NCBI GenBank assembly: GCA_965370495.1
Contig: CBDUUV010000010.1
Location: forward strand, 1 to 38,061
Length of the DNA stretch: 38,061 bases
DNA from: Krumholzibacterium sp965370495
GTDB taxonomy: Bacteria > Krumholzibacteriota > Krumholzibacteriia > Krumholzibacteriales > Krumholzibacteriaceae
Direction: 5' to 3'
Under the pieces are notes generated by a model. That model did not search any database, was not told where the DNA came from, and saw only the letters and a program-made list of their open reading frames with translations. Position 1 is the first letter of the stretch, and each line of letters opens with the position of its first letter. The translations under genes and the position numbers were made by a program. Positions 24,440 to 31,733 of this stretch are shown piece after piece.

Positions 24440-25855
24440 ATGGAAAGATTCTGTTACATCGCGGGAGATTGGACCGAAGACGGAGAGCTTTTTGATGTAA
24501 TGTCTCCTGGTGACGGGAGTATAGCGGGCATGGCGCTTCGGCCTTCGCCGGCCGGGATCGGCCGCGCGGTGCGGGCGGCTGCCGAGGCGTTCAGCGGTCT
24601 GAGAAGAATGCCGGTATACGAGAAAGAAGAAATACTGTTGCGGGTGGCTGGCATGATCGGCGCCGAAGCCGACGAATTAACCAGGCTCATAGTGTCCGAA
24701 TCGGGAAAACCGGTGCGCTATGCCGCTGGAGAGGTGTCAAGAGCCGTAAGGACATTTACGGAAGCTTCACACGAATGCAGCAGGGCCTATGGAGAGGTTA
24801 TACCGCTTGATGTTACTCGGGCCGCTGCCGGGAGGGTCGGTCTTACAGGGTGGTTTCCGGTAGGGCCTGTACTTGCGATAACACCATTCAACTTTCCCCT
24901 TAACCTGGTGGCGCACAAGCTTGCTCCAGCCATAGCGGCCGGGTGTCCCGTTATCCTGAAGCCATCGAGCGAGACACCCCTGACAGCGCTGAAACTTGCT
25001 TCCCTGATCGATAAAGCAGGCCTGCCGAAGGGAGGCCTGAGCGTTCTTCCAATGTCGGGAAGGGAAGCTGGTGAACTGGCGCAAAGAAGGGAGATAAGGA
25101 AGGTGACATTTACCGGAAGCGCGAAGGTCGGGTGGGGTCTCAGGGCAGCGGCTTACGGGAAAAGAGTGACGCTTGAACTTGGAGGAAACGCGGCCGTCGT
25201 GCTTCACGATGACTGGGAAGATATCGATTTGGCTGTTCAGCGGATAGTAATGGGGGGGTACGCTTTTTCCGGCCAGGTTTGTATATCGGTTCAGCGGATA
25301 TTCGTGCAGAACAGGATGCTCGACCGTTTTCTGAAATTGTTTATCGACAAAGTGGAATCGCTGAGACGGGGCGACCCGTTCGACACCGACACAGATATCG
25401 GGCCAATGATAACGGAAACTGAAGCCATGAGGGTGGAAGCCTGGGTCGATGAAGCCGTTAATGGCGGAGCGCGTATACTGACTGGTGGAAAGAGGGACGG
25501 AGCTTTCTTCGAACCAACGGTGATAACGGGAGCTGCACCGGGAATGAAAATCGTGGAAGAGGAATTATTCGGCCCGGTGACGGTTGTTTCGGGGTACGAC
25601 GATTTCGATTCGGCTCTCGAGAGAGTAAACGATTCGAGGTTCGGTCTGCAGGCAGGTATCTATACGAAAGATATCGACAGGATAAGGGGAGCATTCGGAA
25701 AACTGGAAACGGGAGGAGTCATAGCAGGGGATGTGCCGACTTTCCGGGTTGACAGGATGCCGTACGGAGGAATGAAAGATTCAGGGACCGGAAGAGAAGG
25801 GCTGCGGTACGCGATAAGGGAAATGTGCGAGCAGAGGCTCCTGGTCATCACCTGA
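24440..25855 (+). CDS. NAD(P)-dependent aldehyde dehydrogenase
   Basis: The 471-residue protein belongs to the ALDH superfamily, oxidising an aldehyde to a carboxylate with NAD(P)+. Motifs present are the Rossmann/cofactor segment PVGPVLAITPFNFPLNLVAHKLAPAIAAGCPVILKPSSETP, the general base Glu246 in LELGGNAA, the catalytic Cys281 in FSGQVCISVQR, and the late EEELFGPVTVVS and PYGGMKDSGTGREG. The spacing VCISVQRI and the overall form resemble the lactaldehyde, phosphonoacetaldehyde or succinate-semialdehyde branches; the substrate cannot be told from sequence alone. Start: ATG at 24440 with AAAGGG about nine bases upstream; an in-frame GTG at 24413 would add nine residues with no ribosome-binding site. 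It stands alone, divergent from the GT-C-like gene and convergent with the M20 peptidase. Confidence 0.92.
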   Translation: MERFCYIAGDWTEDGELFDVMSPGDGSIAGMALRPSPAGIGRAVRAAAEAFSGLRRMPVYEKEEILLRVAGMIGAEADELTRLIVSESGKPVRYAAGEVSRAVRTFTEASHECSRAYGEVIPLDVTRAAAGRVGLTGWFPVGPVLAITPFNFPLNLVAHKLAPAIAAGCPVILKPSSETPLTALKLASLIDKAGLPKGGLSVLPMSGREAGELAQRREIRKVTFTGSAKVGWGLRAAAYGKRVTLELGGNAAVVLHDDWEDIDLAVQRIVMGGYAFSGQVCISVQRIFVQNRMLDRFLKLFIDKVESLRRGDPFDTDTDIGPMITETEAMRVEAWVDEAVNGGARILTGGKRDGAFFEPTVITGAAPGMKIVEEELFGPVTVVSGYDDFDSALERVNDSRFGLQAGIYTKDIDRIRGAFGKLETGGVIAGDVPTFRVDRMPYGGMKDSGTGREGLRYAIREMCEQRLLVIT

Positions 25856-25862
25856 GGGCAAA

Positions 25863-25902
25863 ATACCGAAGGGAGAAGAATCGGTCCCCCTCCCTTCGGT
25901 AT
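25863..25902. terminator. Bidirectional hairpin between convergent genes
   Basis: ATACCGAAGGGAG (25863-25875) pairs perfectly with CTCCCTTCGGTAT (25890-25902), giving a 13-base stem and a 14-base loop. It starts seven bases after the aldehyde dehydrogenase stop and ends 30 bases before the M20 peptidase stop. There is no T-run on the plus strand; the minus-strand side gives TTTTGCC, so termination is more convincing for the leftward peptidase transcript. Confidence 0.7.
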
Positions 25903-25932
25903 GTCAAAGCCGGGCAATGGAAAAGAACTTTA

Positions 25933-27174
25933 TTATCCATCCTGCAGGAAAAGGTTCGCGAAGATCTTCGAATCTCCGATCATTCCTGCAATCGTCGTGT
26001 ACTCGTTCGGCTGATGGCAGGTGTCCTCTATCCTGGACCAGACCACCGCGTTGAACCCGTTTCGCCTGAAGAACGCTGCTACGGTCCCACCGCCGATTCC
26101 CATCGGTTTTGCCTCGATCCCGTATACATCCCTGATCGAAGCCGCGAGGGCTTTTACCACCGGGGAATCGACAGGTGTTGCCGGGGCGGCTTTCTCTTTC
26201 TGGACAGAAGAGGTTGTTATGGTAACGCCGAATTCCTTTTCGACTTCGTCAGCGATCGTCCGAACCGCCTTGTCGACATTGTCGAGATTGATCCCGGGAA
26301 GGATCCTCATGTCGAGGTAGAAGACATCGTCACCGGGAATTGTATTGATATTCGGAACGTTCGCTTCCTTCTTGGTAGCCTCGAAAGTGCTGATAGGCGG
26401 ATCGAAGACTTCATCGCGCTTATCGAATATATCATGCAACCTGTGTAGCCGTGTGATCAGGTGAGCTCCCACAAAGTGAGCGTTGATGCCGGCCTCGGGT
26501 GTGGAGGCATGGCACTGTTTTCCTTTTGTCTCGATCTTGAGCCAGTAGATCGATTTTTCGGCGACCTCTATCATAGCTCCGTCCGGCTCGCCGGCATCCG
26601 GGACGATTATAAGGTCGTCCCTGCTGAAAAGATCACATTTGTCGAGCATATATCCGATGCCGTATTCGCTTCCGGTCTCCTCGTCAGACACAAGGGCGAT
26701 ACATACATCATAGGGAAGCCTGGCTCCGAGCTCCCTGATCGCCTTGAGAGCGAAAAGCGGCGTTACTATACCGTGCTGGTTATCCTCGGTTCCCCTGCCG
26801 AAGATCTTGTCACCCTTGCGGACGACTTCGTAAGGATTGGTTTCCCATTTATTGAGATCTCCCGGGGGAACGATATCCATATGAGCCATTACCCAGATCC
26901 TTTTCCCGGCCGAAGCACCCTTCATTACAGCGGCGATGTTGGGGCGCACCCCCGAAGGCACGCGGCTATCGGGAGCATCGTAATGATGCACGGTGTCGAA
27001 CCCGATCTCTTTTTGCATCCACTCCTCGAGAAACGCGGCTTTTTCGCTTTCGCCTTCACCATCGTTATCAGGCCCCAGCGCCGGGATGGCTGTCATTTTT
27101 GTCTGCAGATCTACCATTGCTTCGGTGTAGCCGTCAATTTTTTCATATATTTTTTTGATCATTTCCGAATCCAT
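25933..27174 (-). CDS. M20 family metallopeptidase (ArgE/DapE/carboxypeptidase type)
   Basis: The 413-residue protein is a zinc-dependent amidohydrolase of the M20 family. The dimetal ligands can be traced: the His and Asp of MAHMDIVPPGD, Asp in GRGTEDNQHG, the general base and ligand Glu pair in SDEETGS, Asp in VPDAGEPDG, and the C-terminal His in EDTCHQPNEYT. A dimerisation insert lies between (around GKQCHASTPEAGINAH). The substrate could be a dipeptide or an N-acyl amino acid; the sequence does not decide. The start is the ATG at 27174 with a clear GGAG six bases upstream. The frame is open to a TTG at 27267, but that extension (NANHFLVLKRPGN...) looks noncoding. No cytoplasmic export signal was seen. 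Confidence 0.9.
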   Translation of the reverse strand: MDSEMIKKIYEKIDGYTEAMVDLQTKMTAIPALGPDNDGEGESEKAAFLEEWMQKEIGFDTVHHYDAPDSRVPSGVRPNIAAVMKGASAGKRIWVMAHMDIVPPGDLNKWETNPYEVVRKGDKIFGRGTEDNQHGIVTPLFALKAIRELGARLPYDVCIALVSDEETGSEYGIGYMLDKCDLFSRDDLIIVPDAGEPDGAMIEVAEKSIYWLKIETKGKQCHASTPEAGINAHFVGAHLITRLHRLHDIFDKRDEVFDPPISTFEATKKEANVPNINTIPGDDVFYLDMRILPGINLDNVDKAVRTIADEVEKEFGVTITTSSVQKEKAAPATPVDSPVVKALAASIRDVYGIEAKPMGIGGGTVAAFFRRNGFNAVVWSRIEDTCHQPNEYTTIAGMIGDSKIFANLFLQDG

Positions 27175-27263
27175 GGCAACTCCTGTCTTTCTGGTTTCAA
27201 TGGCGGCCGGATTCCCCGGCCTTTTCAGGACGAGAAAATGATTAGCATTGTGTTGCATGGGGG

Positions 27264-27497
27264 TCAAGGTGTTTTTCTCAGACAGGGGTTCCGGGGCCCG
27301 GAACGATTTCCCGATTGACTAACGCTGCCTGAAAATGCTTCTATATGAGCAATCAGTCCTTCAGGACGCCTGGTACGCAAGGAATATATAACAGGCAGGT
27401 TCTCGACAAAGATAACCTGGTTGACGAGAATATATGATTTATGCAGAAACTCTATTTCACCAACGATTTTGCCTTCAAGATTCACAATGTACTTCAT
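27264..27497 (-). CDS. Possible 77-residue hypothetical protein upstream of the M20 peptidase
   Basis: An ATG at 27497 opens a 77-codon frame: MKYIVNLEGKIVGEIEFLHK, then SYILVNQVIFVENLPVIYSL, RTRRPEGLIA and a Ser/Arg-rich end. The first 50 residues have regular alternating hydrophobic/polar spacing like beta-strands and a composition unlike random frames; the last 25 look less ordered. AGGG lies only a few bases before the ATG, so the ribosome-binding site is weak. It would be transcribed toward the M20 peptidase, 89 bases away, and is divergent from the M49-like gene. I recognise no family. It may be a real small gene or chance. Confidence 0.4.
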   Translation of the reverse strand: MKYIVNLEGKIVGEIEFLHKSYILVNQVIFVENLPVIYSLRTRRPEGLIAHIEAFSGSVSQSGNRSGPRNPCLRKTP

Positions 27498-27554
27498 AAG
27501 CCCTGGTAACAGGGTCAATGTCCGCCCCCGGGGCGCAATAGCAGAGGAGTCGAA

Positions 27555-29237
27555 ATGAAAAACATAAAAAACATGGTACCAGTTGTTATCGGGATCTGTT
27601 TTATGGTCCTGACGCCCATGGGGTGCCTCAGGGGAGGAAAAGCTGTGGAAGAAAAAAGCCTTGATGACAGGCTGGCCCCGTACGCGCCCGTCGAACTCGG
27701 TGTTCCCTGGGAGCTTCTGAACGAAAAAGAGACGGCGGCGCTTGAAAAGCTGTATTATGCGGCGAAGGTAATGGACGAGCTTTTTTTGCAGCAGGTATCG
27801 GATGACAATGCCGAGTTGCGGGAAAAGCTTGTTGAAAAAGGAGATGAAAAACTGATCAGGTTTTTTGATCTGAACTTCGGTCCGTGGGACAGGCTCGAGG
27901 AACATGAACCGTTTATTGGCAGCAGGAAAAAACCGGAAGGGGTCAGTTTCTACCCCGAGGATATGACGAGAGGCGAGTTCGAGAGATGGCTGGAAACCCA
28001 CCCCGAAGATAAAGAAAGCTTCGAGAGCAATTTTACCGTGATAAAGCGAACGAAAAGCGGCGGGCTCGAAGCGGTGCCGTACTCGATGGAGTATGAGGAA
28101 AAACTGAAAAGAGCTGCGGGATATATGAATGAAGCCGCGGATCTTACAGGAAACGAATCTCTGGCGAGGTTTCTCAGGTCGAGAGCGAAAGCTTTTTTTA
28201 CCGATGACTATTTCGAAAGCGATATGGACTGGATGGATGTTGCAGATAATGTGATAGATATTACGATCGGTCCCTACGAAGTGTACGAGGATAATATGTT
28301 TAACTACAAAGCAGCCTTCGAGGCGTTCCTGTGTATCCGCAATCCCGAGGAGAGCAGGAAACTTGACGGGCTCAAGGACTACCTTCTCAAAATGGAAAAG
28401 AATCTGCCGATCGATGACAAGTACAAGAATTTCAACAGGGGCAGCGATTCTCCAATCGCGGTCGTCGACGAGGTTTTTTCAGCCGGCGACACAAAAGCAG
28501 GGGTCCAGACGCTGGCTTTCAACCTTCCGAATGATGAACGGGTACGCGAGGCGAAAGGGTGCAAAAAAGTGATGCTCCGTAATATGTGCCACGCAAAGTT
28601 CGACAAAATCCTGGTGCCGATTGCGGAGATAGTGCTGGCGAAAGAACAGCTGAAATATCTTACATTCGATGCCTATTTCTATCACATCCTGCTTCATGAA
28701 TTTTCACATGGCCTCGGGCCCGGCACGATCACACTGGAAGATGGAACCGCGACGACTGTAAACAAGATGCTTGGTAACACCTACTCCGCGATCGAGGAAG
28801 CAAAAGCAGACATTGTGGGTGAGTACAATTTCTATTATCTTATAGATGAAGGGTTTTACAGAAAAGAGCTGGAAAAGGAAACAGCAGTTACTTTTCTGGC
28901 AGGGTTCTTCCGCTCGGTCAGGTTTGGTGTCGAAGAAGCTCATGGCAGGGCAAACATGATAATTTTTAACTACATGAAAGAAAAAGGCGCCTACAGGCGG
29001 GATCAGGAAACAGGGTTATGGTCGGTGGACTTTGCCCTGGCCAGGGAAGCGGCCCGGAGCCTCTCTCACGAGATTCTGATGATCCAGGCTCATGGCGACT
29101 ACGAAGCGGCGAAGAAATATATAGAGGAATATGGCGAGATGGGCGAGGATGTAGCCGGATCACTCGAAATGCTCGGGGCAGTTCCAGTAGATATCATCCC
29201 GTCTTTCGAGATAGAGAAAAGGTTTGCGGTTAACTGA
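27555..29237 (+). CDS. Lipoprotein metallopeptidase related to family M49 (dipeptidyl-peptidase III-like)
   Basis: A 560-residue protein with a lipoprotein signal: MKNIKNMVPVVIGICFMVLTPMGC, the lipobox Cys being residue 24. The zinc motifs are HEFSHG (His381 and His385, Glu382) followed 29 residues later by EEAKADIVG (Glu414/Glu415, Asp419). The pair HExxH...EExxAD resembles the M49 arrangement, but classical DPP III has the longer HELLGH (HExxxH); bacterial relatives with the short form exist (from memory). Predicted function: zinc-dependent cleavage of peptides on the outer face of the cell or in the periplasm. The substrate is unknown. Upstream it is divergent from the possible 77-residue gene; a GAGGAG lies nine bases before the ATG. 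A stable hairpin 100 bases after the stop may end the transcript. Confidence 0.8.
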   Translation: MKNIKNMVPVVIGICFMVLTPMGCLRGGKAVEEKSLDDRLAPYAPVELGVPWELLNEKETAALEKLYYAAKVMDELFLQQVSDDNAELREKLVEKGDEKLIRFFDLNFGPWDRLEEHEPFIGSRKKPEGVSFYPEDMTRGEFERWLETHPEDKESFESNFTVIKRTKSGGLEAVPYSMEYEEKLKRAAGYMNEAADLTGNESLARFLRSRAKAFFTDDYFESDMDWMDVADNVIDITIGPYEVYEDNMFNYKAAFEAFLCIRNPEESRKLDGLKDYLLKMEKNLPIDDKYKNFNRGSDSPIAVVDEVFSAGDTKAGVQTLAFNLPNDERVREAKGCKKVMLRNMCHAKFDKILVPIAEIVLAKEQLKYLTFDAYFYHILLHEFSHGLGPGTITLEDGTATTVNKMLGNTYSAIEEAKADIVGEYNFYYLIDEGFYRKELEKETAVTFLAGFFRSVRFGVEEAHGRANMIIFNYMKEKGAYRRDQETGLWSVDFALAREAARSLSHEILMIQAHGDYEAAKKYIEEYGEMGEDVAGSLEMLGAVPVDIIPSFEIEKRFAVN

Positions 29238-29336
29238 GACTAGGCCGGATTCGACCTCCGAAAAGCTGGTCGGCCTTCCGGGGGATTAATGTTGGGATAC
29301 CGCGTGTTCGGCCGCCCCTGTTCAGTTAATTGCAGA

Positions 29337-29366
29337 GAAGCCCCCGGGTTGGTCACCGGGGGCTTC
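29337..29366. terminator. Strong GC-rich hairpin before the corrinoid operon
   Basis: GAAGCCCCCGG (29337-29347) pairs perfectly with CCGGGGGCTTC (29356-29366): an 11-base stem with an 8-base loop. There is no T-run after it, so it may be a factor-dependent terminator or a transcript-protecting structure. A perfect TTGACA follows at 29404-29409, but no good -10 lies at the expected distance. Confidence 0.5.
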
Positions 29367-29471
29367 GATCGTCAGGCCCGGGGCGGGCAGCTGAAAAAGA
29401 TTCTTGACACATTTCAAACAGAGGGGCGATCCTGTTAATTCAATTCTGATATTTAATGCGGAGGGCAAACG

Positions 29472-30122
29472 ATGCTGCAACATTTAAAAAACTGTGCCAG
29501 GGCTGTGATGGATGGTGATCGGGAAAGAGCCGAAGAGTTGGCCCGTCTTACTCTCGAAAAAGAGATGCCGCTCCTCGAAGTGATCGAAAAGGGGTTTGTC
29601 CAGGGTATAAGAGAAGTGGGCAGGTTGTGGGAAGAGGGCGAGCTTTTCCTGCCCGAGCTGGTTATGGGAGCCGAGGCGATGAAGAAAGCAATGACCCTTC
29701 TTCAACCGGCGCTTGAAAAAAGCACGGTAAAGCAGGAAAAGGCAGGGCATGTCGTGATAGGCACGATCGAAGGGGATATACATGATATCGGCAAGACCCT
29801 TGTCGCGACCATGCTTTCAGCAAACGGGTTTGAGATAACCGATCTTGGCGCGGATGTACCGGCGAAAAAATTCGTGGACGAAGCGGAAGCAAAGAACGCG
29901 GACTGCATCGCGATCTCGGCTCTGCTGACAACGACAATGGCAGGCCAGAGAAAAGTAATTGAAGAACTGGAAAAACGTTCCATGCGCGAAAGTGTAAGGG
30001 TAATGGTCGGTGGAGCTCCATGCGACGAGAAATGGGCAACCAGGATAGGGGCGGACGGGTATGCCGGTGACGCCGTGTCGGCTGTCTCGCTTCTGAAGAA
30101 ATTTTCAGGGAAGGCCGGATGA
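29472..30122 (+). CDS. Corrinoid (cobalamin)-binding methyltransferase subunit
   Basis: The 216-residue protein has the two-domain form of methyltransferase corrinoid proteins (MtaC/MtbC/MttC and the MetH cobalamin module). A helical cap (residues about 1-85, with LLEVIEKGFVQGIREVGRLWEEGELFLPELVMGAEAM) precedes a Rossmann B12-binding domain. The latter has the base-off motif GDIHDIGK (Asp102-x-His104-x-x-Gly107, His being the lower cobalt ligand), then SALLTTTM and GGAP. GGAGGG six bases before the ATG is an excellent ribosome-binding site. It is first in a seven-gene unit and its stop overlaps the next gene by ATGA. It would shuttle a methyl group between the MttB-family enzyme and the homocysteine methyltransferase (inference). 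Confidence 0.93.
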   Translation: MLQHLKNCARAVMDGDRERAEELARLTLEKEMPLLEVIEKGFVQGIREVGRLWEEGELFLPELVMGAEAMKKAMTLLQPALEKSTVKQEKAGHVVIGTIEGDIHDIGKTLVATMLSANGFEITDLGADVPAKKFVDEAEAKNADCIAISALLTTTMAGQRKVIEELEKRSMRESVRVMVGGAPCDEKWATRIGADGYAGDAVSAVSLLKKFSGKAG

Positions 30123-31027
30123 AAAACGGTTTCATGGAATTTATCGCCCGCGAGAAGGTCCTCTTCGATGGAGGAATGGGTAGTATGCTCATCGCGGCAG
30201 GGCTTGCCGAGGGAGAAATTCCCGAGCAGTGGAACTTTACGCATCCGGACAGGATGGCAAAGATCCACCTGGCATATCTTGAGGCCGGAGCGGATGTCCT
30301 CCAGACCAACACTTTTGGAGGAAACTCGATCAAGCTTTCCGCTTCCGGGGCGGGAAGAAAACTGGACCCCGCGGATGTCAACAAAAAAGCCGTGGAGCTT
30401 GTACGAACGGCCATGGAACGGTTCGGTGCCGGGGACAGGTTTGTTGCCGGGGATATAGGCCCTACGGGCGAGTTTTTTGCGCCCATGGGAAAGCTCACGG
30501 AAGAAAGGGCCAGAACAGCTTTCAGAGAACAGGCGGAGGTCCTGGAGAGTAGTGGTGTCGACATATTTCTGATCGAAACGATGTATGATATCCGTGAGGC
30601 GCTGGAGGCGCTCAGGGCTGTCAGGGAAGTGTCTGGCAAACCCGTTGCGGTTGAACTTACTTTCGACAGGAAACCCAGGGGGTTCTTCACACTGGTGGGG
30701 GATACTCCCGAAAAGGCCGCGGAGCTTTTGCCTGCGGAAGGAGCGGATATTCTCGGGGCGAATTGCACCTTGTCGAGCGGCGCCATGGTCGGCCTGGCCT
30801 CGAGGTTCAGAAGTATCACGGAAGCGCCCCTTCTCTTTCAGCCGAATGCCGGAAATCCGGAGATCGAAGATGGAGCAGCTGTCTACAGGCAGACCCCCGA
30901 AGAATTCGCAGGCGATATCGGGAAGATCCTGGCGGCTGGTATAGATGCGGTGGGGGGGTGCTGCGGAACGACTCCGGGGTTCATAAGGGCCGTCCGGAAA
31001 CTGATGGATGGGTTCAGGCAGGGATAA
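30119..31027 (+). CDS. Homocysteine S-methyltransferase domain protein (MetH N-terminal/BHMT type)
   Basis: A 302-residue stand-alone homocysteine-methyltransferase barrel. The start LFDGGMGSMLIAAGL, the segment GADVLQTNTFGGN, DIGPTGEFFAP, and the three zinc-binding cysteines are all present: Cys216 in GANC and Cys281-Cys282 in GGCCGTTP. Homocysteine thiolate bound to zinc would accept a methyl group, here most likely from the methyl-corrinoid protein encoded upstream, giving methionine. This is the Hcy module of methionine synthase without its folate, cobalamin and activation modules, which are elsewhere or absent. A direct betaine- or S-methylmethionine-type donor cannot be excluded. It overlaps its upstream neighbour by ATGA and ends one base before the next gene begins. 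Confidence 0.92.
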   Translation: MKNGFMEFIAREKVLFDGGMGSMLIAAGLAEGEIPEQWNFTHPDRMAKIHLAYLEAGADVLQTNTFGGNSIKLSASGAGRKLDPADVNKKAVELVRTAMERFGAGDRFVAGDIGPTGEFFAPMGKLTEERARTAFREQAEVLESSGVDIFLIETMYDIREALEALRAVREVSGKPVAVELTFDRKPRGFFTLVGDTPEKAAELLPAEGADILGANCTLSSGAMVGLASRFRSITEAPLLFQPNAGNPEIEDGAAVYRQTPEEFAGDIGKILAAGIDAVGGCCGTTPGFIRAVRKLMDGFRQG

Positions 31028-31028
31028 T

Positions 31029-31673
31029 ATGGAGCCAGTGATTCTGAAAAACATCAGGATAGAGATCGACAGGGCCGAAGTGGTCAGGCTTCTCGGCAAG
31101 AAGGGGAATTACGGCGAAAGGCTCTCGGACAGGATAGAAAAGACACTCGAAGAAGTCTTGCTGGAAACGAAAGGCCTTCTGTGTCCGAAGGGGATATACG
31201 TAATAACCGCGGGAAAGAACCTGCCCGGTTCGTCGATGTTCGAAGAAATGAAACAAATCGCGTTCTGTGTGTGTACTATAGGTTCGAAACTCGAGGAAAA
31301 GGTATCTATCCTTTCGCATCAGGGGGAACTGCTGAAAGCGGTGATACTTGATTCGGTCGGATCGGTCGCAGCGGAAGCCACGGCGTCTTTTATAGACGGC
31401 CTGATTGTGGAAAGAGCGGCGGAGACAGGGCTCAGGACATCATGCAGGGCCAGCCCCGGGTATGGCGATTGGGATATAAAGGAACAGCGTTGCATATTTG
31501 ATCTGCTGGACGGGAGCAAAATAGGGGTGCATTTATCGGAGAGCAGTATGATGTTCCCGAGAAAATCGATATCATTCGCAATAGATATCGCGGAGAATCC
31601 GGCCCGGATGCGAAGCGAGAATTCATGCAGGAGCTGTGATATGGATACTTGTCCGTACAGGATCCGGGAATGA
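31029..31673 (+). CDS. MetH-type activation (reactivation) domain protein
   Basis: A stand-alone protein of 214 residues corresponding to the C-terminal S-adenosylmethionine-binding domain of cobalamin-dependent methionine synthase. The core SCRASPGYGDWDIKEQRCIFDLL...IGVHLSESSMMFPRKSISF matches the domain's RxSPGY and ESxxMxPxxS motifs. This domain reductively methylates inactive cob(II)alamin with S-adenosylmethionine and an electron. A Cys-rich end, CRSCDMDTCPYRI, might bind a metal or cluster (inference). ATG at 31029 is preferred (AGGG seven bases upstream) over an in-frame ATG at 31008 inside the preceding gene. Detached activation domains are known in Thermotoga. Confidence 0.87.
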   Translation: MEPVILKNIRIEIDRAEVVRLLGKKGNYGERLSDRIEKTLEEVLLETKGLLCPKGIYVITAGKNLPGSSMFEEMKQIAFCVCTIGSKLEEKVSILSHQGELLKAVILDSVGSVAAEATASFIDGLIVERAAETGLRTSCRASPGYGDWDIKEQRCIFDLLDGSKIGVHLSESSMMFPRKSISFAIDIAENPARMRSENSCRSCDMDTCPYRIRE

Positions 31674-31733
31674 TCCGGACCAGGTCACGGGAAGACGCCC
31701 CCGCGAAAATGCAGAAGGAAGGAGATGCCGGTA

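Noticed and set aside
29404..29409. TTGACA taken as a promoter for the corrinoid operon
   Set aside because: No acceptable -10 box lies 15-19 bases downstream; the nearest A+T-rich hexamers are too far away.
29289..29438. 49-codon frame before the corrinoid operon
   Set aside because: It runs across the strong hairpin, has no family resemblance and only a weak purine stretch before the ATG.
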